64,000 nucleotides of DNA, taken from positions 868,001 to 932,000 of the forward strand of contig NZ_FXAF01000011.1 of NCBI RefSeq assembly GCF_900177415.1, given 5' to 3'. Within the stretch, counting starts at the first letter, position 1. Each line of letters starts with the position of its first letter. Positions 28,428 to 37,556 of the stretch are shown piece after piece. Source of the DNA: Xaviernesmea oryzae (lineage in GTDB: Bacteria; Pseudomonadota; Alphaproteobacteria; Rhizobiales; Rhizobiaceae). Both the position numbers and the translations under genes were made by a program. The notes under the pieces were generated by a model. That model made no database searches. It was not told the origin of the DNA and saw only the letters and a list, made by a program, of their open reading frames with translations.

Positions 28428-29498
28428 TCAGCCGGGATCCGTCGGCCCGGCGCTGCCCTGCTCTTCGACAAAGATGCCCCACGCCGCCATGAAGAGGGCC
28501 GCGATCAGCGGCCCGATGACGAAACCGTTGATTCCGATGAGCGAAATGCCGCCGATCGTCGAGATGAGGACGACATAGTCGGGCAGCCTGGTTTCCTTCC
28601 CAACGAGGGGCGGCCTGAGCAGGTTGTCGACAAGGCCGATGACCAGAACGCCGATCGCCACGAGAATGAGCGCCTTGATCCAGAAGCCGGTGAGCGCGAG
28701 GTAGATTGCGGTAGGCACCCAGATCAGCGCGGCCCCCACCGCCGGCAGCAGCGACAGGAAGCTCATGAGGACGCCCCAGAGCAGAGCAGGCCCCACGCCG
28801 AGGGCCCAGAAGGCGACGCCGCCGATTGATCCCTGTAGGATCGCGATGATGATGTTGCCCCTGACCGTGGCTCGAACGACCGAGGTGAATTTGGACGTGA
28901 ACTGGAGCGTGTGGGCATCGCTCAACGGCAGGGCGTTTCGGACGATCCGCGCCAGGAAGCGCCCGTCCCGGAACAGGAAAAACAACAGGTAGAGCATGAC
29001 GCCGAACGTGACGAAGAACTGAAGCGTGTTCTGGCCGAAGCTCAGTGCGCGACCGGCGAAGAAGCCGCCGCCTTGCACGAGCGACGACGAGATGCGGTCC
29101 CGCAACTCCTGGAAGCCGTTCAGCTCCAGCGCCTGAAGCCTTTCCTGCAGGAACAGCGGCAGGGCAGCCTGCAACTGCTGGAGAAGCCGCCGGACGTCGA
29201 TCTCACCGTTGTCGATGCGCTGATAGAGATGATTGCCCTCCTGGATGAGCGAGCTGAGGACGATCAGCCCCGGAATGATGACGAGGCAGAGGCAGATCAG
29301 GACGGAGAGCGCCGCGGCGATATTCCGGCGCCCATGCAGGCCCGCTTCCAGCCTGGCGTGAAGAGGAAAGAAGATGATCGCGAAAACGATGGCCCAGAAT
29401 ATCGCCGAATAGAAGGGCAGGATGACGGCGATGAACGCGAGGGTCACCAGAATCAGAAGCACATAGAAGCTGATACGCTGGATAATCATACTGGGCAC
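28428..29498 (-). CDS. AI-2E (PerM/YhhT) family permease
   Basis: The 356-residue protein has the AI-2E family pattern: two N-terminal helices (FYVLLILVTLAFIAVILPFY), a long amphipathic periplasmic stretch at about 90-150, then conserved helices with LQGSIGGVAFWALGVGPALL, GVLMSFLSLLPAVGAALIW and LRPPLVGKETRLPDYVVLIS. Despite the family name most members are not autoinducer exporters, and several are antiporters. The GTG at 29498 has an AGGA site 9 bases away; the ATG three codons later is an alternative. It is divergent from mgtC and carries a near-consensus stress promoter. Confidence 0.9.
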   Translation of the reverse strand: MPSMIIQRISFYVLLILVTLAFIAVILPFYSAIFWAIVFAIIFFPLHARLEAGLHGRRNIAAALSVLICLCLVIIPGLIVLSSLIQEGNHLYQRIDNGEIDVRRLLQQLQAALPLFLQERLQALELNGFQELRDRISSSLVQGGGFFAGRALSFGQNTLQFFVTFGVMLYLLFFLFRDGRFLARIVRNALPLSDAHTLQFTSKFTSVVRATVRGNIIIAILQGSIGGVAFWALGVGPALLWGVLMSFLSLLPAVGAALIWVPTAIYLALTGFWIKALILVAIGVLVIGLVDNLLRPPLVGKETRLPDYVVLISTIGGISLIGINGFVIGPLIAALFMAAWGIFVEEQGSAGPTDPG

Positions 29499-29520
29499 CG
29501 AACTGGATCCTATTCCCTGA

Positions 29521-29545
29521 AACCAAAATAGCAGATCAAGGTTCG
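29521..29545 (-). promoter_or_regulatory. Possible EcfG-type promoter for the AI-2E permease
   Basis: Minus-strand CGAAC (one mismatch, 29545-29541), 17 bases, GTT (29523-29521), 23 bases before the GTG. Confidence 0.4.
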
Positions 29546-29635
29546 ATGGTTATTGCCAAAAGTCGCGGCGCCCCCCGGCACCAGGGATGCATGGCGGCGG
29601 CCGCCATGACGCTATAATTGGAAAAGGGGAGAGAA

Positions 29636-30088
29636 ATGTCACCTGAAGACATCGTTTTTCGATTGGGTATCGCCAGCCTTGCCGGCACGCTGCTCGGCCT
29701 CGACCGCGAGATGCGCGGTATCGCCGCCGGTATAAGGACCCATGCTCTCGTCGCGCTCAGCGCGGCGGTGATCACCGTCTCCGCGATGATGATCTATGAC
29801 GATCTCAGCCTGCGCGGCGCGACGAATGTCGATCCGCTGCGGGTTGTCCAAGGCCTGGCGCAGGCGGTCGGCTTCATAGCCGCCGGCGCGATCTTCTTTT
29901 CCAAGGGCAACGTTCACAACCTGACATCCGCCGCGAATATCTGGCTCGCCGCAGCGATAGGGATCGCGGCAGGCGCCGGCCAGACCTTCCTGTTGATCGT
30001 GGGGGTCGCGCTGGGCGCAATCATCGTGACGGTGGTTCGCATTATCGCGCACTTCATCCCGGGAAGCACGAAATCCGACGACGAATGA
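29636..30088 (+). CDS. MgtC/SapB-family membrane protein
   Basis: The ATG at 29636 follows a GGGGAGAG ribosome site and gives 150 residues with four hydrophobic helices. The family core GTLLGLDREMRGIAAGIRTH, ALVALSAAVITV and VVQGLAQAVGFIAAGAIFF is present, and the longer C-terminal domain of Salmonella MgtC is absent. Short MgtC/SapB proteins are common in soil bacteria; roles in magnesium stress and F-type ATPase inhibition are known only for the pathogen versions. A TATAAT at 29613-29618 could be its -10 element, with no good -35. Confidence 0.88.
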   Translation: MSPEDIVFRLGIASLAGTLLGLDREMRGIAAGIRTHALVALSAAVITVSAMMIYDDLSLRGATNVDPLRVVQGLAQAVGFIAAGAIFFSKGNVHNLTSAANIWLAAAIGIAAGAGQTFLLIVGVALGAIIVTVVRIIAHFIPGSTKSDDE

Positions 30089-30190
30089 CGCACCGACACC
30101 GCCGAGCCGGGTTTACGCGGAAGCGAACGGCCCTAGATGACCAGAGGCCGGGAGATCGGCGCCAGCGCGGATACGCATCGTGGAGCGAGC

Positions 30191-31378
30191 ATGACTGCCG
30201 ATCAGGTCTGCCTGACATTCAACGCCGGATCGTCAACGCTCAAGATCGGCGTCTTCGATATCGGAGGCGGCCGGGCAAGGCCGATCGGCAAAGGCAAGAT
30301 CGATTTCGGAGAAGCCGGTGTCGCGCTTCGCTATGCGATCGGCAGCGAGGCGTTCGAGCGCAAACTGTCCGGTGATCACGAATTGGGCTTCGGCGAAGTC
30401 GTGGAAGAAACGCTCGACAGCCTGCTTCCGCGCCTCGCAGGCGCGACGCTGGAAATCGCCGCTCATCGCGTCGTCCATGGAGGGCTGCGCTTCCGGGGTG
30501 CCGCCCGTCTGGACGGCGACGTCGTCCGGCAGATCGAAGACATGGTTCCCCTGGCTCCGCTGCATCAGCCGCAGGCCCTGAAGGTGATCCATGCCCTGCG
30601 GGAGCTTCGGCCCGATCTCCTGCAGACGGCCTCGTTCGATACCGCGTTCCACGCGACGCAACAGGATATCGTCCGCCGCCTAGCCATCCCGCGGGACCTG
30701 CACGATGCCGGCCTGCGCCGTTACGGCTTTCACGGCCTTTCCTACAAATTCATCGCCGGAAAGCTTGAGGAAATCGATCCTAAGGTCGCAGCCGCGAAAG
30801 TGGTCGCCGCACATCTCGGAAGCGGCGCCAGTCTCTGCGCCATGGAGGGCGGTGCCAGCCGCGATTGCAGCATGGGCTTTTCGGCTCTCGACGGCATTCC
30901 GATGGCGACGCGGCCCGGCTGGCTCGATCCGGGCGCCATCCTCTATCTTCTGCGCGAACGCACGCCGGAGGTCGGCGAGATAGAGAATTTCCTCTACTAT
31001 CGATGCGGCCTTCTCGGCGTTTCCGGCATCAGCGGCGACACGCGCGAGCTTCTGCAAAGCGCGGCCCCGGAAGCGAAGGAAGCGATCGATCTCTTCTGCT
31101 TCCGCATCGCCGGCGAAATCGGCCGCATGGCCGTGACCCTCGGCGGTCTCGATGCCGTGGTCTTCACGGCGGGCATCGGCGAGAACCAGCCGGAGGTGCG
31201 GCGGCGCGTCTGTGCTCATCTCAAATGGACGGGGCTGGAACTGGACGAAGCCCGCAATGGGGCCGGCGAGACGGTGATCGGCACTCCATTGAGCAGGATC
31301 AAGGCATTCATCATTCCCACGGACGAGGAACAGGTGCTTGCAAACGAAGCCCTGCTCTTTCTTGGCAATCCAGGCTGA
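30191..31378 (+). CDS. ackA: Acetate kinase
   Basis: The 395-residue enzyme starts at the ATG at 30191. It has CLTFNAGSSTLKIGVFD, AHRVVHGG, DTAFHATQ, RYGFHGLSYKFIAGKLEEID, HLGSGASLCAMEGG and VVFTAGIGENQPEVR, all in the expected order for the acetokinase family. It makes ATP from acetyl phosphate and ADP. The phosphoketolase gene 11 bases downstream produces the acetyl phosphate. Propionate kinase activity is possible, but the pairing favours acetate. Confidence 0.95.
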   Translation: MTADQVCLTFNAGSSTLKIGVFDIGGGRARPIGKGKIDFGEAGVALRYAIGSEAFERKLSGDHELGFGEVVEETLDSLLPRLAGATLEIAAHRVVHGGLRFRGAARLDGDVVRQIEDMVPLAPLHQPQALKVIHALRELRPDLLQTASFDTAFHATQQDIVRRLAIPRDLHDAGLRRYGFHGLSYKFIAGKLEEIDPKVAAAKVVAAHLGSGASLCAMEGGASRDCSMGFSALDGIPMATRPGWLDPGAILYLLRERTPEVGEIENFLYYRCGLLGVSGISGDTRELLQSAAPEAKEAIDLFCFRIAGEIGRMAVTLGGLDAVVFTAGIGENQPEVRRRVCAHLKWTGLELDEARNGAGETVIGTPLSRIKAFIIPTDEEQVLANEALLFLGNPG

Positions 31379-31389
31379 AGGAGACGGAG

Positions 31390-33768
31390 ATGGACAACAG
31401 TGCGGAAACCGTTCTTACCGATACCGAACTGCAACTGATCGACCGCTATTGGCGTGCCGCGAACTATCTCTCCGTCGGACAGATCTATCTTCTCGACAAC
31501 CCGCTGCTGTCGGAGCCTTTGAGGTCGGAGCATATCAAGCCGCGCCTGCTCGGCCATTGGGGCACGACGCCGGGGCTGAATTTCATCTATGCGCACCTCA
31601 ACAGGATGATCAAGGCGCACGGTCTCGATGTCATATACATCTGTGGCCCTGGTCACGGCGGGCCCGGCATGGTGGCGAACACCTATCTCGAAGGCAGCTA
31701 CAGCGAGATCTATCCGGACGTGCCTGAAACCGCGGACGGCATGCGCAGGCTCTTCAGGCAGTTCTCCTTTCCCGGCGGCATTCCGAGCCATGCCGCACCG
31801 GAAACGCCCGGTTCGATCCACGAAGGCGGCGAACTCGGTTATGCGCTGGTGCATGCCTTCGGAGCGGCCTTCGACAATCCCGACCTGACCGTCGCCTGCG
31901 TGATCGGCGACGGCGAGGCCGAGACCGGCCCGCTCGCTGCCGGCTGGCATTCGAACAAGTTTCTGAACCCTGCGCGGGACGGCGCCGTCCTGCCGATCCT
32001 GCACCTCAACGGCTACAAGATCGCCAACCCGACCATCCTCGGACGTGCGAGCGACGACGATCTCAGAAACCTGTTCATCGGCTATGGTTACGAACCCCTC
32101 TTCGTCGAAGGCGACAAGCCCGCGGACATGCACCGGAAGATGGCCGCGGCCTTCGATCAGGCGTTCGGCCTCATCGGGGCGATCCAGCGGAACGCACGCG
32201 ACGGAGTTCCGTCACCAGGAATGCCTCGGTGGCCGATGATCGTGCTGAGAAGCCCCAAGGGCTGGACCGGTCCCAAGGAGGTCGACGGAAAGAAGGTCGA
32301 GGGCTTCTGGCGTTCGCATCAGGTTCCGGTCTCCAATTGCCGTGACGACGACGGCCACCGGCAGATTCTCGAAACCTGGATGCGCAGCTACGACCCGCAG
32401 GATCTCTTCGACGCCGATGGCCGCCTGAAGCCGGAGCTGAGGGCGCTGGCGCCCGAAGGCGAACGGAGGATGGGTGCCAATCCGCACGCGAACGGCGGCC
32501 GGCTGCGACAAGAACTGATCGTCCCTTCGATCGGCGGTTATGAGGTCGAGATCGCCGAGCGTGGCAGCCGTCAGGTCCAGTCGACGGAGATATTCGGCCG
32601 CTATCTGCGGGACACCCTGACGCTGAATGCGCAGCAGAAGAATTTCCGCGTCTTCGGCCCCGACGAGACCGAGTCCAACAGGCTGGGCAGCGTCTTCGAA
32701 GCGACCGACCGCGTCTGGATGGAAAAGATCGAACCCTACGACGTCCACCTGTCGCAGGACGGCCGCGTCATGGAAGTCCTCAGCGAACACCTCTGCCAGG
32801 GCTGGCTCGAAGGCTATCTGCTGACCGGCCGGCACGGTCTCTTCTCCTGCTACGAGGCCTTCATCCACATCGTCGATTCCATGTTCAACCAGCACGCCAA
32901 ATGGCTCAAGGTTTCGCGCGAGCTGGAATGGCGCGAACCCATATCGTCGCTGAACTATCTCCTGACGTCCCATGTCTGGCGGCAGGATCACAACGGCTTC
33001 TCCCATCAGGACCCGGGCTTCGTCGACCTCGTGGCGAACAAGAAGGCCGATATCGTCCGCATCTACCTGCCTCCGGATGCCAACACGCTGCTATGGGTGG
33101 GCGACCATTGCCTGAGAACCTACGATCGCATCAACGTCATCGTCGCAGGCAAGCAGCCGGAGCCGCAGTGGCTGACGATGGAAGAGGCCGTGAAGCATTG
33201 CGAGGCCGGCATCGGCATCTGGGAATGGGCGGGCAATGAAGAAAAGGCGGCGGAACCGGATGTCGTCATGGCCTGCGCCGGCGACGTTCCGACCATGGAG
33301 ACGCTGGCCGCGGTCACGCTCCTGCGCGAAGCTCTGCCCGACCTCACGGTCCGCGTCGTGAATGTCGTGGACCTGATGGCGCTGCAGTCGAAGGAACATC
33401 ATCCGCATGGGCTGGAAGATGCACAATTCGACCGGCTCTTCACCGCCGACCGGCCGGTGATCTTCGCCTATCACGGCTATCCCTATTTGATCCATCGGCT
33501 GACCTACAAGCGGACCAACCACCGCAACATCCATGTCCGCGGCTTCATCGAGGAGGGTACGACCACCACTCCCTTCGACATGACGGTGCTGAACGAACTC
33601 GACCGCTTCCATCTTGCCATCGAGGCGATCGAGCGCGTGCCGGGGCTGAAGGAGAAGGCCGCGCATGTCGTCGAAACACTGCGCGGCAAGCTCGATGAGC
33701 ATCATCGCTATGTCCGCGAGCATGGCGAGGATATGCCCGAAGTGCGGAACTGGACGTGGAAGAGCTAG
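31390..33768 (+). CDS. xfp: Xylulose-5-phosphate/fructose-6-phosphate phosphoketolase
   Basis: The 792-residue thiamine-diphosphate enzyme has the normal length and blocks: LGHWGTTPGLNFIYAHLNR, YICGPGHGGPGMVANTYLEG, FPGGIPSHAAPETPGSIHEGGE, the TPP-binding GDGEAETGPLAAGWHSN, and KGWTGPKEVDGKKVEGFWRS. It splits xylulose 5-phosphate (or fructose 6-phosphate) with phosphate into acetyl phosphate and glyceraldehyde 3-phosphate (or erythrose 4-phosphate). AAGGAGACGGAG precedes the ATG. With ackA it gives a short carbon-to-ATP bypass that avoids CO2 loss. Whether it feeds carbon from pentoses or stress metabolism is not shown. Confidence 0.96.
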   Translation: MDNSAETVLTDTELQLIDRYWRAANYLSVGQIYLLDNPLLSEPLRSEHIKPRLLGHWGTTPGLNFIYAHLNRMIKAHGLDVIYICGPGHGGPGMVANTYLEGSYSEIYPDVPETADGMRRLFRQFSFPGGIPSHAAPETPGSIHEGGELGYALVHAFGAAFDNPDLTVACVIGDGEAETGPLAAGWHSNKFLNPARDGAVLPILHLNGYKIANPTILGRASDDDLRNLFIGYGYEPLFVEGDKPADMHRKMAAAFDQAFGLIGAIQRNARDGVPSPGMPRWPMIVLRSPKGWTGPKEVDGKKVEGFWRSHQVPVSNCRDDDGHRQILETWMRSYDPQDLFDADGRLKPELRALAPEGERRMGANPHANGGRLRQELIVPSIGGYEVEIAERGSRQVQSTEIFGRYLRDTLTLNAQQKNFRVFGPDETESNRLGSVFEATDRVWMEKIEPYDVHLSQDGRVMEVLSEHLCQGWLEGYLLTGRHGLFSCYEAFIHIVDSMFNQHAKWLKVSRELEWREPISSLNYLLTSHVWRQDHNGFSHQDPGFVDLVANKKADIVRIYLPPDANTLLWVGDHCLRTYDRINVIVAGKQPEPQWLTMEEAVKHCEAGIGIWEWAGNEEKAAEPDVVMACAGDVPTMETLAAVTLLREALPDLTVRVVNVVDLMALQSKEHHPHGLEDAQFDRLFTADRPVIFAYHGYPYLIHRLTYKRTNHRNIHVRGFIEEGTTTTPFDMTVLNELDRFHLAIEAIERVPGLKEKAAHVVETLRGKLDEHHRYVREHGEDMPEVRNWTWKS

Positions 33769-33802
33769 GCGCGCCTGTGCGTCTGCCGGATGAAGAGACC
33801 CG

Positions 33803-35095
33803 TCAGACGATCCCGCCGCCTCCGGCGGTGGAGGCCGGGCGCTCGGCGGCGACCTTTCTCCGGTATGCGCTGGCGCGATAGGCCGCGATCGGGTCGATAG
33901 CCCCGCCCGCCCGGCGGCGGGCTTCGGCCAGGATCGGCTCGACATCGGTGCGGTAGGCGCGCTTCAGGATTTCCGACGCCATTAGGGCGTCGTTCTCCTC
34001 TTGGAACCCGTCGAGCGCCCCGCGATCGACGAGCAGCGCTTGGGCATAGGCGCGGCGGATTTCGTTGGCGCTGGAAATCAGGCTCTCGATCGGATCGGTC
34101 ACGTTATGCGACTGATCGATCATATGGGCCGGATGGAAGCCTTTGACGCCGCGATGTTCCGCATCGACCAGTTCGTTGAAGACGAGGAAGAGCCGGTAAG
34201 GCTCGATGGCGCCGGCGTCCAGATCGTCGTCGCCGTATTTCGAATCGTTGAAATGGAAGCCGCCGAGCTTGCCGAACTGGATGAGCCTGGCGACGATCAT
34301 CTCGATATTGGTATTCGGCGCATGATGGCCGAGGTCGACGAGGCAGAAGGCCTTCTCCCCGAGTGTGTTGGCGATCAGGTAGTTCGTGCCCCAGTCCTGC
34401 ACCACCGTCGAATAGAAGGCGGGCTCATACATCTTGTGCTCGGAGAACAGCCGCCAGTCGTCCGGCAGCGCCTTATAGATCTCCGCCATGGCGGCGAGAT
34501 ACCGTTCGAAGCTCCTGGTGAAATGGCTCTGGCCCGGAAAATTCGAGCCGTCGCCGATCCAGACCGTCAGCGCCTTGGAGCCGATCGCCTTGCCGATCTC
34601 GATGCATTCGAGATTGTGCTCGATCGCCTGCCGCCGGGTTGCGGCGTCCGTATGACTGAGCGAACCGTATTTGTAGGAATGAACCTGCCCCGGCGCATCG
34701 GAAAACGTGTTGGAGTTCATCGCATCGAAACCGAGGTCCAGCGCATCGCCCTTGGCTTTCAGCTCCCTGGCATCCGTCTTGTCCCACGGAATATGCAGCG
34801 AGACGGTTGGTGTCGCCCGGGTCAGCTGGTGGATCACCGAACAATCGTCGAGCTTGTCGAAGATGCCGCGCGGCTCCCCCTCACCCGGAAAGCGAGCGAA
34901 ACGCGTGCCACCCGTGCCCACACCCCAGGAAGGCACGGCAACGAAGAATTCCGAAACCTTCTTCGTGACTGCTTCGATATCGATACCCCGGCGCGACAGG
35001 CTTTCCCCGAGCGCCTGGTAATCGGATTTGAGCGCTGATGCGCGTCTCTCGTTTTCCGCGGCAATCACATCCGCTGCGATTTTCAGCTCAGCCAT
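33803..35095 (-). CDS. rhaI: L-rhamnose isomerase, rhizobial RhaI type
   Basis: The 430-residue TIM-barrel isomerase is preceded by AGGAGGAG. It shows SLHIPWDKTDA, DLGFDAMNSNTFSDAPGQ, KALTVWIGDGSNFPGQSHF, AFCLVDLGHHAPNTNIEMIV and FHFNDSKYGDDDLDAG, with the acidic and histidine metal ligands of sugar isomerases. It belongs to the RhaI group found with RhaD in Rhizobium leguminosarum rather than to the E. coli RhaA group. It converts L-rhamnose to L-rhamnulose. It follows rhaD on the same strand, separated by a mosaic repeat. Confidence 0.94.
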   Translation of the reverse strand: MAELKIAADVIAAENERRASALKSDYQALGESLSRRGIDIEAVTKKVSEFFVAVPSWGVGTGGTRFARFPGEGEPRGIFDKLDDCSVIHQLTRATPTVSLHIPWDKTDARELKAKGDALDLGFDAMNSNTFSDAPGQVHSYKYGSLSHTDAATRRQAIEHNLECIEIGKAIGSKALTVWIGDGSNFPGQSHFTRSFERYLAAMAEIYKALPDDWRLFSEHKMYEPAFYSTVVQDWGTNYLIANTLGEKAFCLVDLGHHAPNTNIEMIVARLIQFGKLGGFHFNDSKYGDDDLDAGAIEPYRLFLVFNELVDAEHRGVKGFHPAHMIDQSHNVTDPIESLISSANEIRRAYAQALLVDRGALDGFQEENDALMASEILKRAYRTDVEPILAEARRRAGGAIDPIAAYRASAYRRKVAAERPASTAGGGGIV

Positions 35096-35111
35096 GCTCT
35101 CCTCCTTATTT

Positions 35112-35250
35112 GCCCCTCATCCGCCCTGCCGGGCACCTTCTCCCCGCAAACGGGGCGAAGGAGATTCGCTGCAGCCTCTCCTTCCCATCGGCCTCGATCA
35201 AGGCACGATCCCTCTCCCGGCCTGGCGGGGAGAGGGTTAGGGTGAGGGGC
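35112..35250. repeat. RIME-like intergenic mosaic element between rhaI and rhaD
   Basis: The element is bounded by GCCCCTCAT (35112-35120) and GGTGAGGGGC (35241-35250), an inverted repeat. Inside are two strong hairpins: 35136-35161 and 35210-35236, the second pairing CCCTCTCC with GGAGAGGG. This layout matches the Rhizobium-specific intergenic mosaic elements (RIME). A second, diverged copy lies at 39.45-39.61 kb. Confidence 0.75.
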
Positions 35251-35258
35251 AAAACCAC

Positions 35259-37355
35259 TCAGCGCGTAAAACTCTGAGCGTTGCCGGCATCCACGTTGAT
35301 GATGTTGCCGGTCGATTTCGACGACGCGTCCGACGCAAGGAAGTAGATTGCCTCGGCGATGTCCTCCGGGAAGACGTTCAGCTTCAGCAGCGAACGCTTG
35401 CGGTAATGTTCCTCCAGGTCGGAGACTTCGATCTTCGAGGATGCCGCACGCTGCTCGCGCCACTCGCCGCTCCAGATCTTGGAGCCGCGCAGCACCGCAT
35501 CGGGATTGACCGTGTTGACGCGGATGCCGGCTTCCGCGCCTTCGAGCGCCAGGCAGCGGGCGAGATGGATTTCGGCAGCCTTGGCGGTGCAATAGGCCGA
35601 CGCGTTCGGCGAAGAGGCAAGCCCGTTCTTCGATGCGACGAAGACCACGTTGCCGCCGAGTTTCTGGCTCCGGAAGAGCTTGAAGGCCTCGCGCGAAACG
35701 AGGAAATAGCCGGTCGTCAGGATGTCGATATTCTTGTTCCACATGGCGAGCGTGGTTTCCTCGACCGGCGCCGAGGAAGCGATCCCCGCATTGGAGACGA
35801 GGATGTCGACGCCGCCGAATTCGACGCAGGCTTCCGCGAAGGCTGAGATGACGGCGTCTTCCTTCGTGACGTCCAGCACGACGCCGCGCACCGCATCCTT
35901 GCCGAACGACTTTTCGAAATCCGCCCTGGTCTCAGCGAGCGTGCCGCCGTCGATATCGGCGAGCACCACGCAGGCTCCCTCGCCCATCAGCCGCGCGGCC
36001 GTTGCGCGCCCGATGCCGCCGGCGCCGCCGGTGACGAAGGCCACCTGTCCGGCAAGGCTCTTCGGTTTCGGCATGCGCTGCAGCTTGGCCTCCTCGAGCA
36101 GCCAGTATTCGATGTCGAAAGCCTCCTGCTCCGGCAGCCCCTGATATTCCGAGACGGTGGAAGCGCCGCGCATCACGTTGATCGCGTTGACATAGAACTC
36201 GCCGGCGATGCGGGCGGTCGCCTTGTCCCGGGCGAATGACAGCATGCCGACGCCGGGCACCAGGAAGATGACCGGGTTCGGGTCGCGCATCCTCGGCGAA
36301 TTGGCGTGCTTGCAGGTCTCGTAATAGCGGCTGTAGTCGGCCCTATAATCCTCCAGCGCCCTGTCGAGCACGGCAATCACCGCATCCACATCGGGCTTGG
36401 CCGGATCGAAATCGAGGATCAGCGGCCGGATTTTCGTGCGCAGGAAATGGTCCGGGCAAGACGTGCCGAGTGCGCCGAGAGGCTTCAGGTTCTTCGAATT
36501 GACGAATTCGAGCACGGCATCCTGGTCGTCGAAATGGCCGAGCTTGCGCTCCGCCTTGCCGATGCGGCCGCGGATTTCCGGCATGAGCCTGGCGGCGATC
36601 GCGCGCCGTTCCGGCTCCGGCAGGCTTTGCGCCGCAGTACCGCCGAAGATCGTCTTGCCTTCGGTCTGATGGGCGAACCATTCGATCGCCTTGTTGATGA
36701 TTTCGAGCGTCAGCTCGTAGCAGGCCTTGGCTTCGTTCGCCCAGGTGAACAGGCCGTGGCTTTCCAGCACGACGCCCTTGGCATTCGGATTGGCCTTCAC
36801 GAAGGCTTCTAGGTCGAGCCCGAGTTGGAAACCCGGCCGCCGCCAGGGCAGCCAGCCGATCTCGCCGCCGAAAATCTGCTTCGTCAGTTCCTTCGAGTTC
36901 TTCGACGCGGCGATCGCGATGATCGCATCCGGGTGCATGTGGTCGACATGCGTATAAGGCACGAAACCATGCAGCGGCGTGTCGATCGAAGCCGCCCGCG
37001 GATTGAGATTGAAGGTGCAGTGCGGCAGGAAGCCGACCATCCGGTCCTCGTCCTCGACGCCCTTGTAAAGGCCCTTCAGCGCTTCCAGCTTGTCCATGTA
37101 GAGGGTCGCGAAGCCGTCGAGCTTGATCGTGCCGACATCGCCGCCGGAGCCCTTCACCCACATGACGCGCACCTTCTCGCCGGTCAGCGGATCGGTCTCC
37201 ATGACCTTGGCCGAAGTGTTGCCGCCGCCGTAATTGGTGATGCGCTTGTCGGCGCCGAGAAGATTGGAGCGGTAGAGCAGCTTGCCCGGCTCGTCGAGCT
37301 TGGCGGCATGGGAATCATCCCAGCGGTTTTCGAGAAGGCGTGGTTGGCCCGGCAT
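35259..37355 (-). CDS. rhaD: Bifunctional rhamnulose-1-phosphate aldolase/short-chain dehydrogenase
   Basis: From the ATG at 37355 (preceded by GGGAGGAAAG) the protein has 698 residues. The N-terminal class II aldolase part contains NYGGGNTSAKV and the metal-binding YTHVDHMHPDAII. From about residue 425 an SDR domain follows, with FVTGGAGGIGRATAARL, the NAG motif in LVSNAGIASSA, and the catalytic SAYCTAKAAEIHLARCLALE. In rhizobia this fused protein cleaves rhamnulose 1-phosphate to dihydroxyacetone phosphate and lactaldehyde and can oxidise the aldehyde to lactate. A longer frame upstream crosses the rhaR operator region and is rejected. Confidence 0.95.
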   Translation of the reverse strand: MPGQPRLLENRWDDSHAAKLDEPGKLLYRSNLLGADKRITNYGGGNTSAKVMETDPLTGEKVRVMWVKGSGGDVGTIKLDGFATLYMDKLEALKGLYKGVEDEDRMVGFLPHCTFNLNPRAASIDTPLHGFVPYTHVDHMHPDAIIAIAASKNSKELTKQIFGGEIGWLPWRRPGFQLGLDLEAFVKANPNAKGVVLESHGLFTWANEAKACYELTLEIINKAIEWFAHQTEGKTIFGGTAAQSLPEPERRAIAARLMPEIRGRIGKAERKLGHFDDQDAVLEFVNSKNLKPLGALGTSCPDHFLRTKIRPLILDFDPAKPDVDAVIAVLDRALEDYRADYSRYYETCKHANSPRMRDPNPVIFLVPGVGMLSFARDKATARIAGEFYVNAINVMRGASTVSEYQGLPEQEAFDIEYWLLEEAKLQRMPKPKSLAGQVAFVTGGAGGIGRATAARLMGEGACVVLADIDGGTLAETRADFEKSFGKDAVRGVVLDVTKEDAVISAFAEACVEFGGVDILVSNAGIASSAPVEETTLAMWNKNIDILTTGYFLVSREAFKLFRSQKLGGNVVFVASKNGLASSPNASAYCTAKAAEIHLARCLALEGAEAGIRVNTVNPDAVLRGSKIWSGEWREQRAASSKIEVSDLEEHYRKRSLLKLNVFPEDIAEAIYFLASDASSKSTGNIINVDAGNAQSFTR

Positions 37356-37441
37356 CGCTTTCCTCCCAACATGTTTGCGGCTCATGGCGAGCTTGCGCCG
37401 CCATATCCATGCAGCGGGATATCGCGCATTGTTTCGCCACA

Positions 37442-37514
37442 TGTCAATCAAAAACGATCATAAACTTTCATTGTGCAGCGCAATAAAATCGATTTTGATC
37501 GTTTGTGATTGACA
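37442..37514. promoter_or_regulatory. Candidate RhaR operator: 24-bp inverted repeat in the rhaD-rhaR spacer
   Basis: The left arm 37442-37465 and the reverse complement of the right arm 37491-37514 agree at 21 of 24 positions (core TGTCAATCA and AAACGATCA). The arms are separated by 25 bases that contain a smaller imperfect palindrome, ATTGTGCAGCGCAAT. The repeat lies midway between the divergent rhaD and rhaR starts, where a DeoR-type regulator would control both. Confidence 0.7.
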
Positions 37515-37556
37515 ATACGAATTTTCCAGCAATAGTTGAGCCTCAGGAGGAACCCG

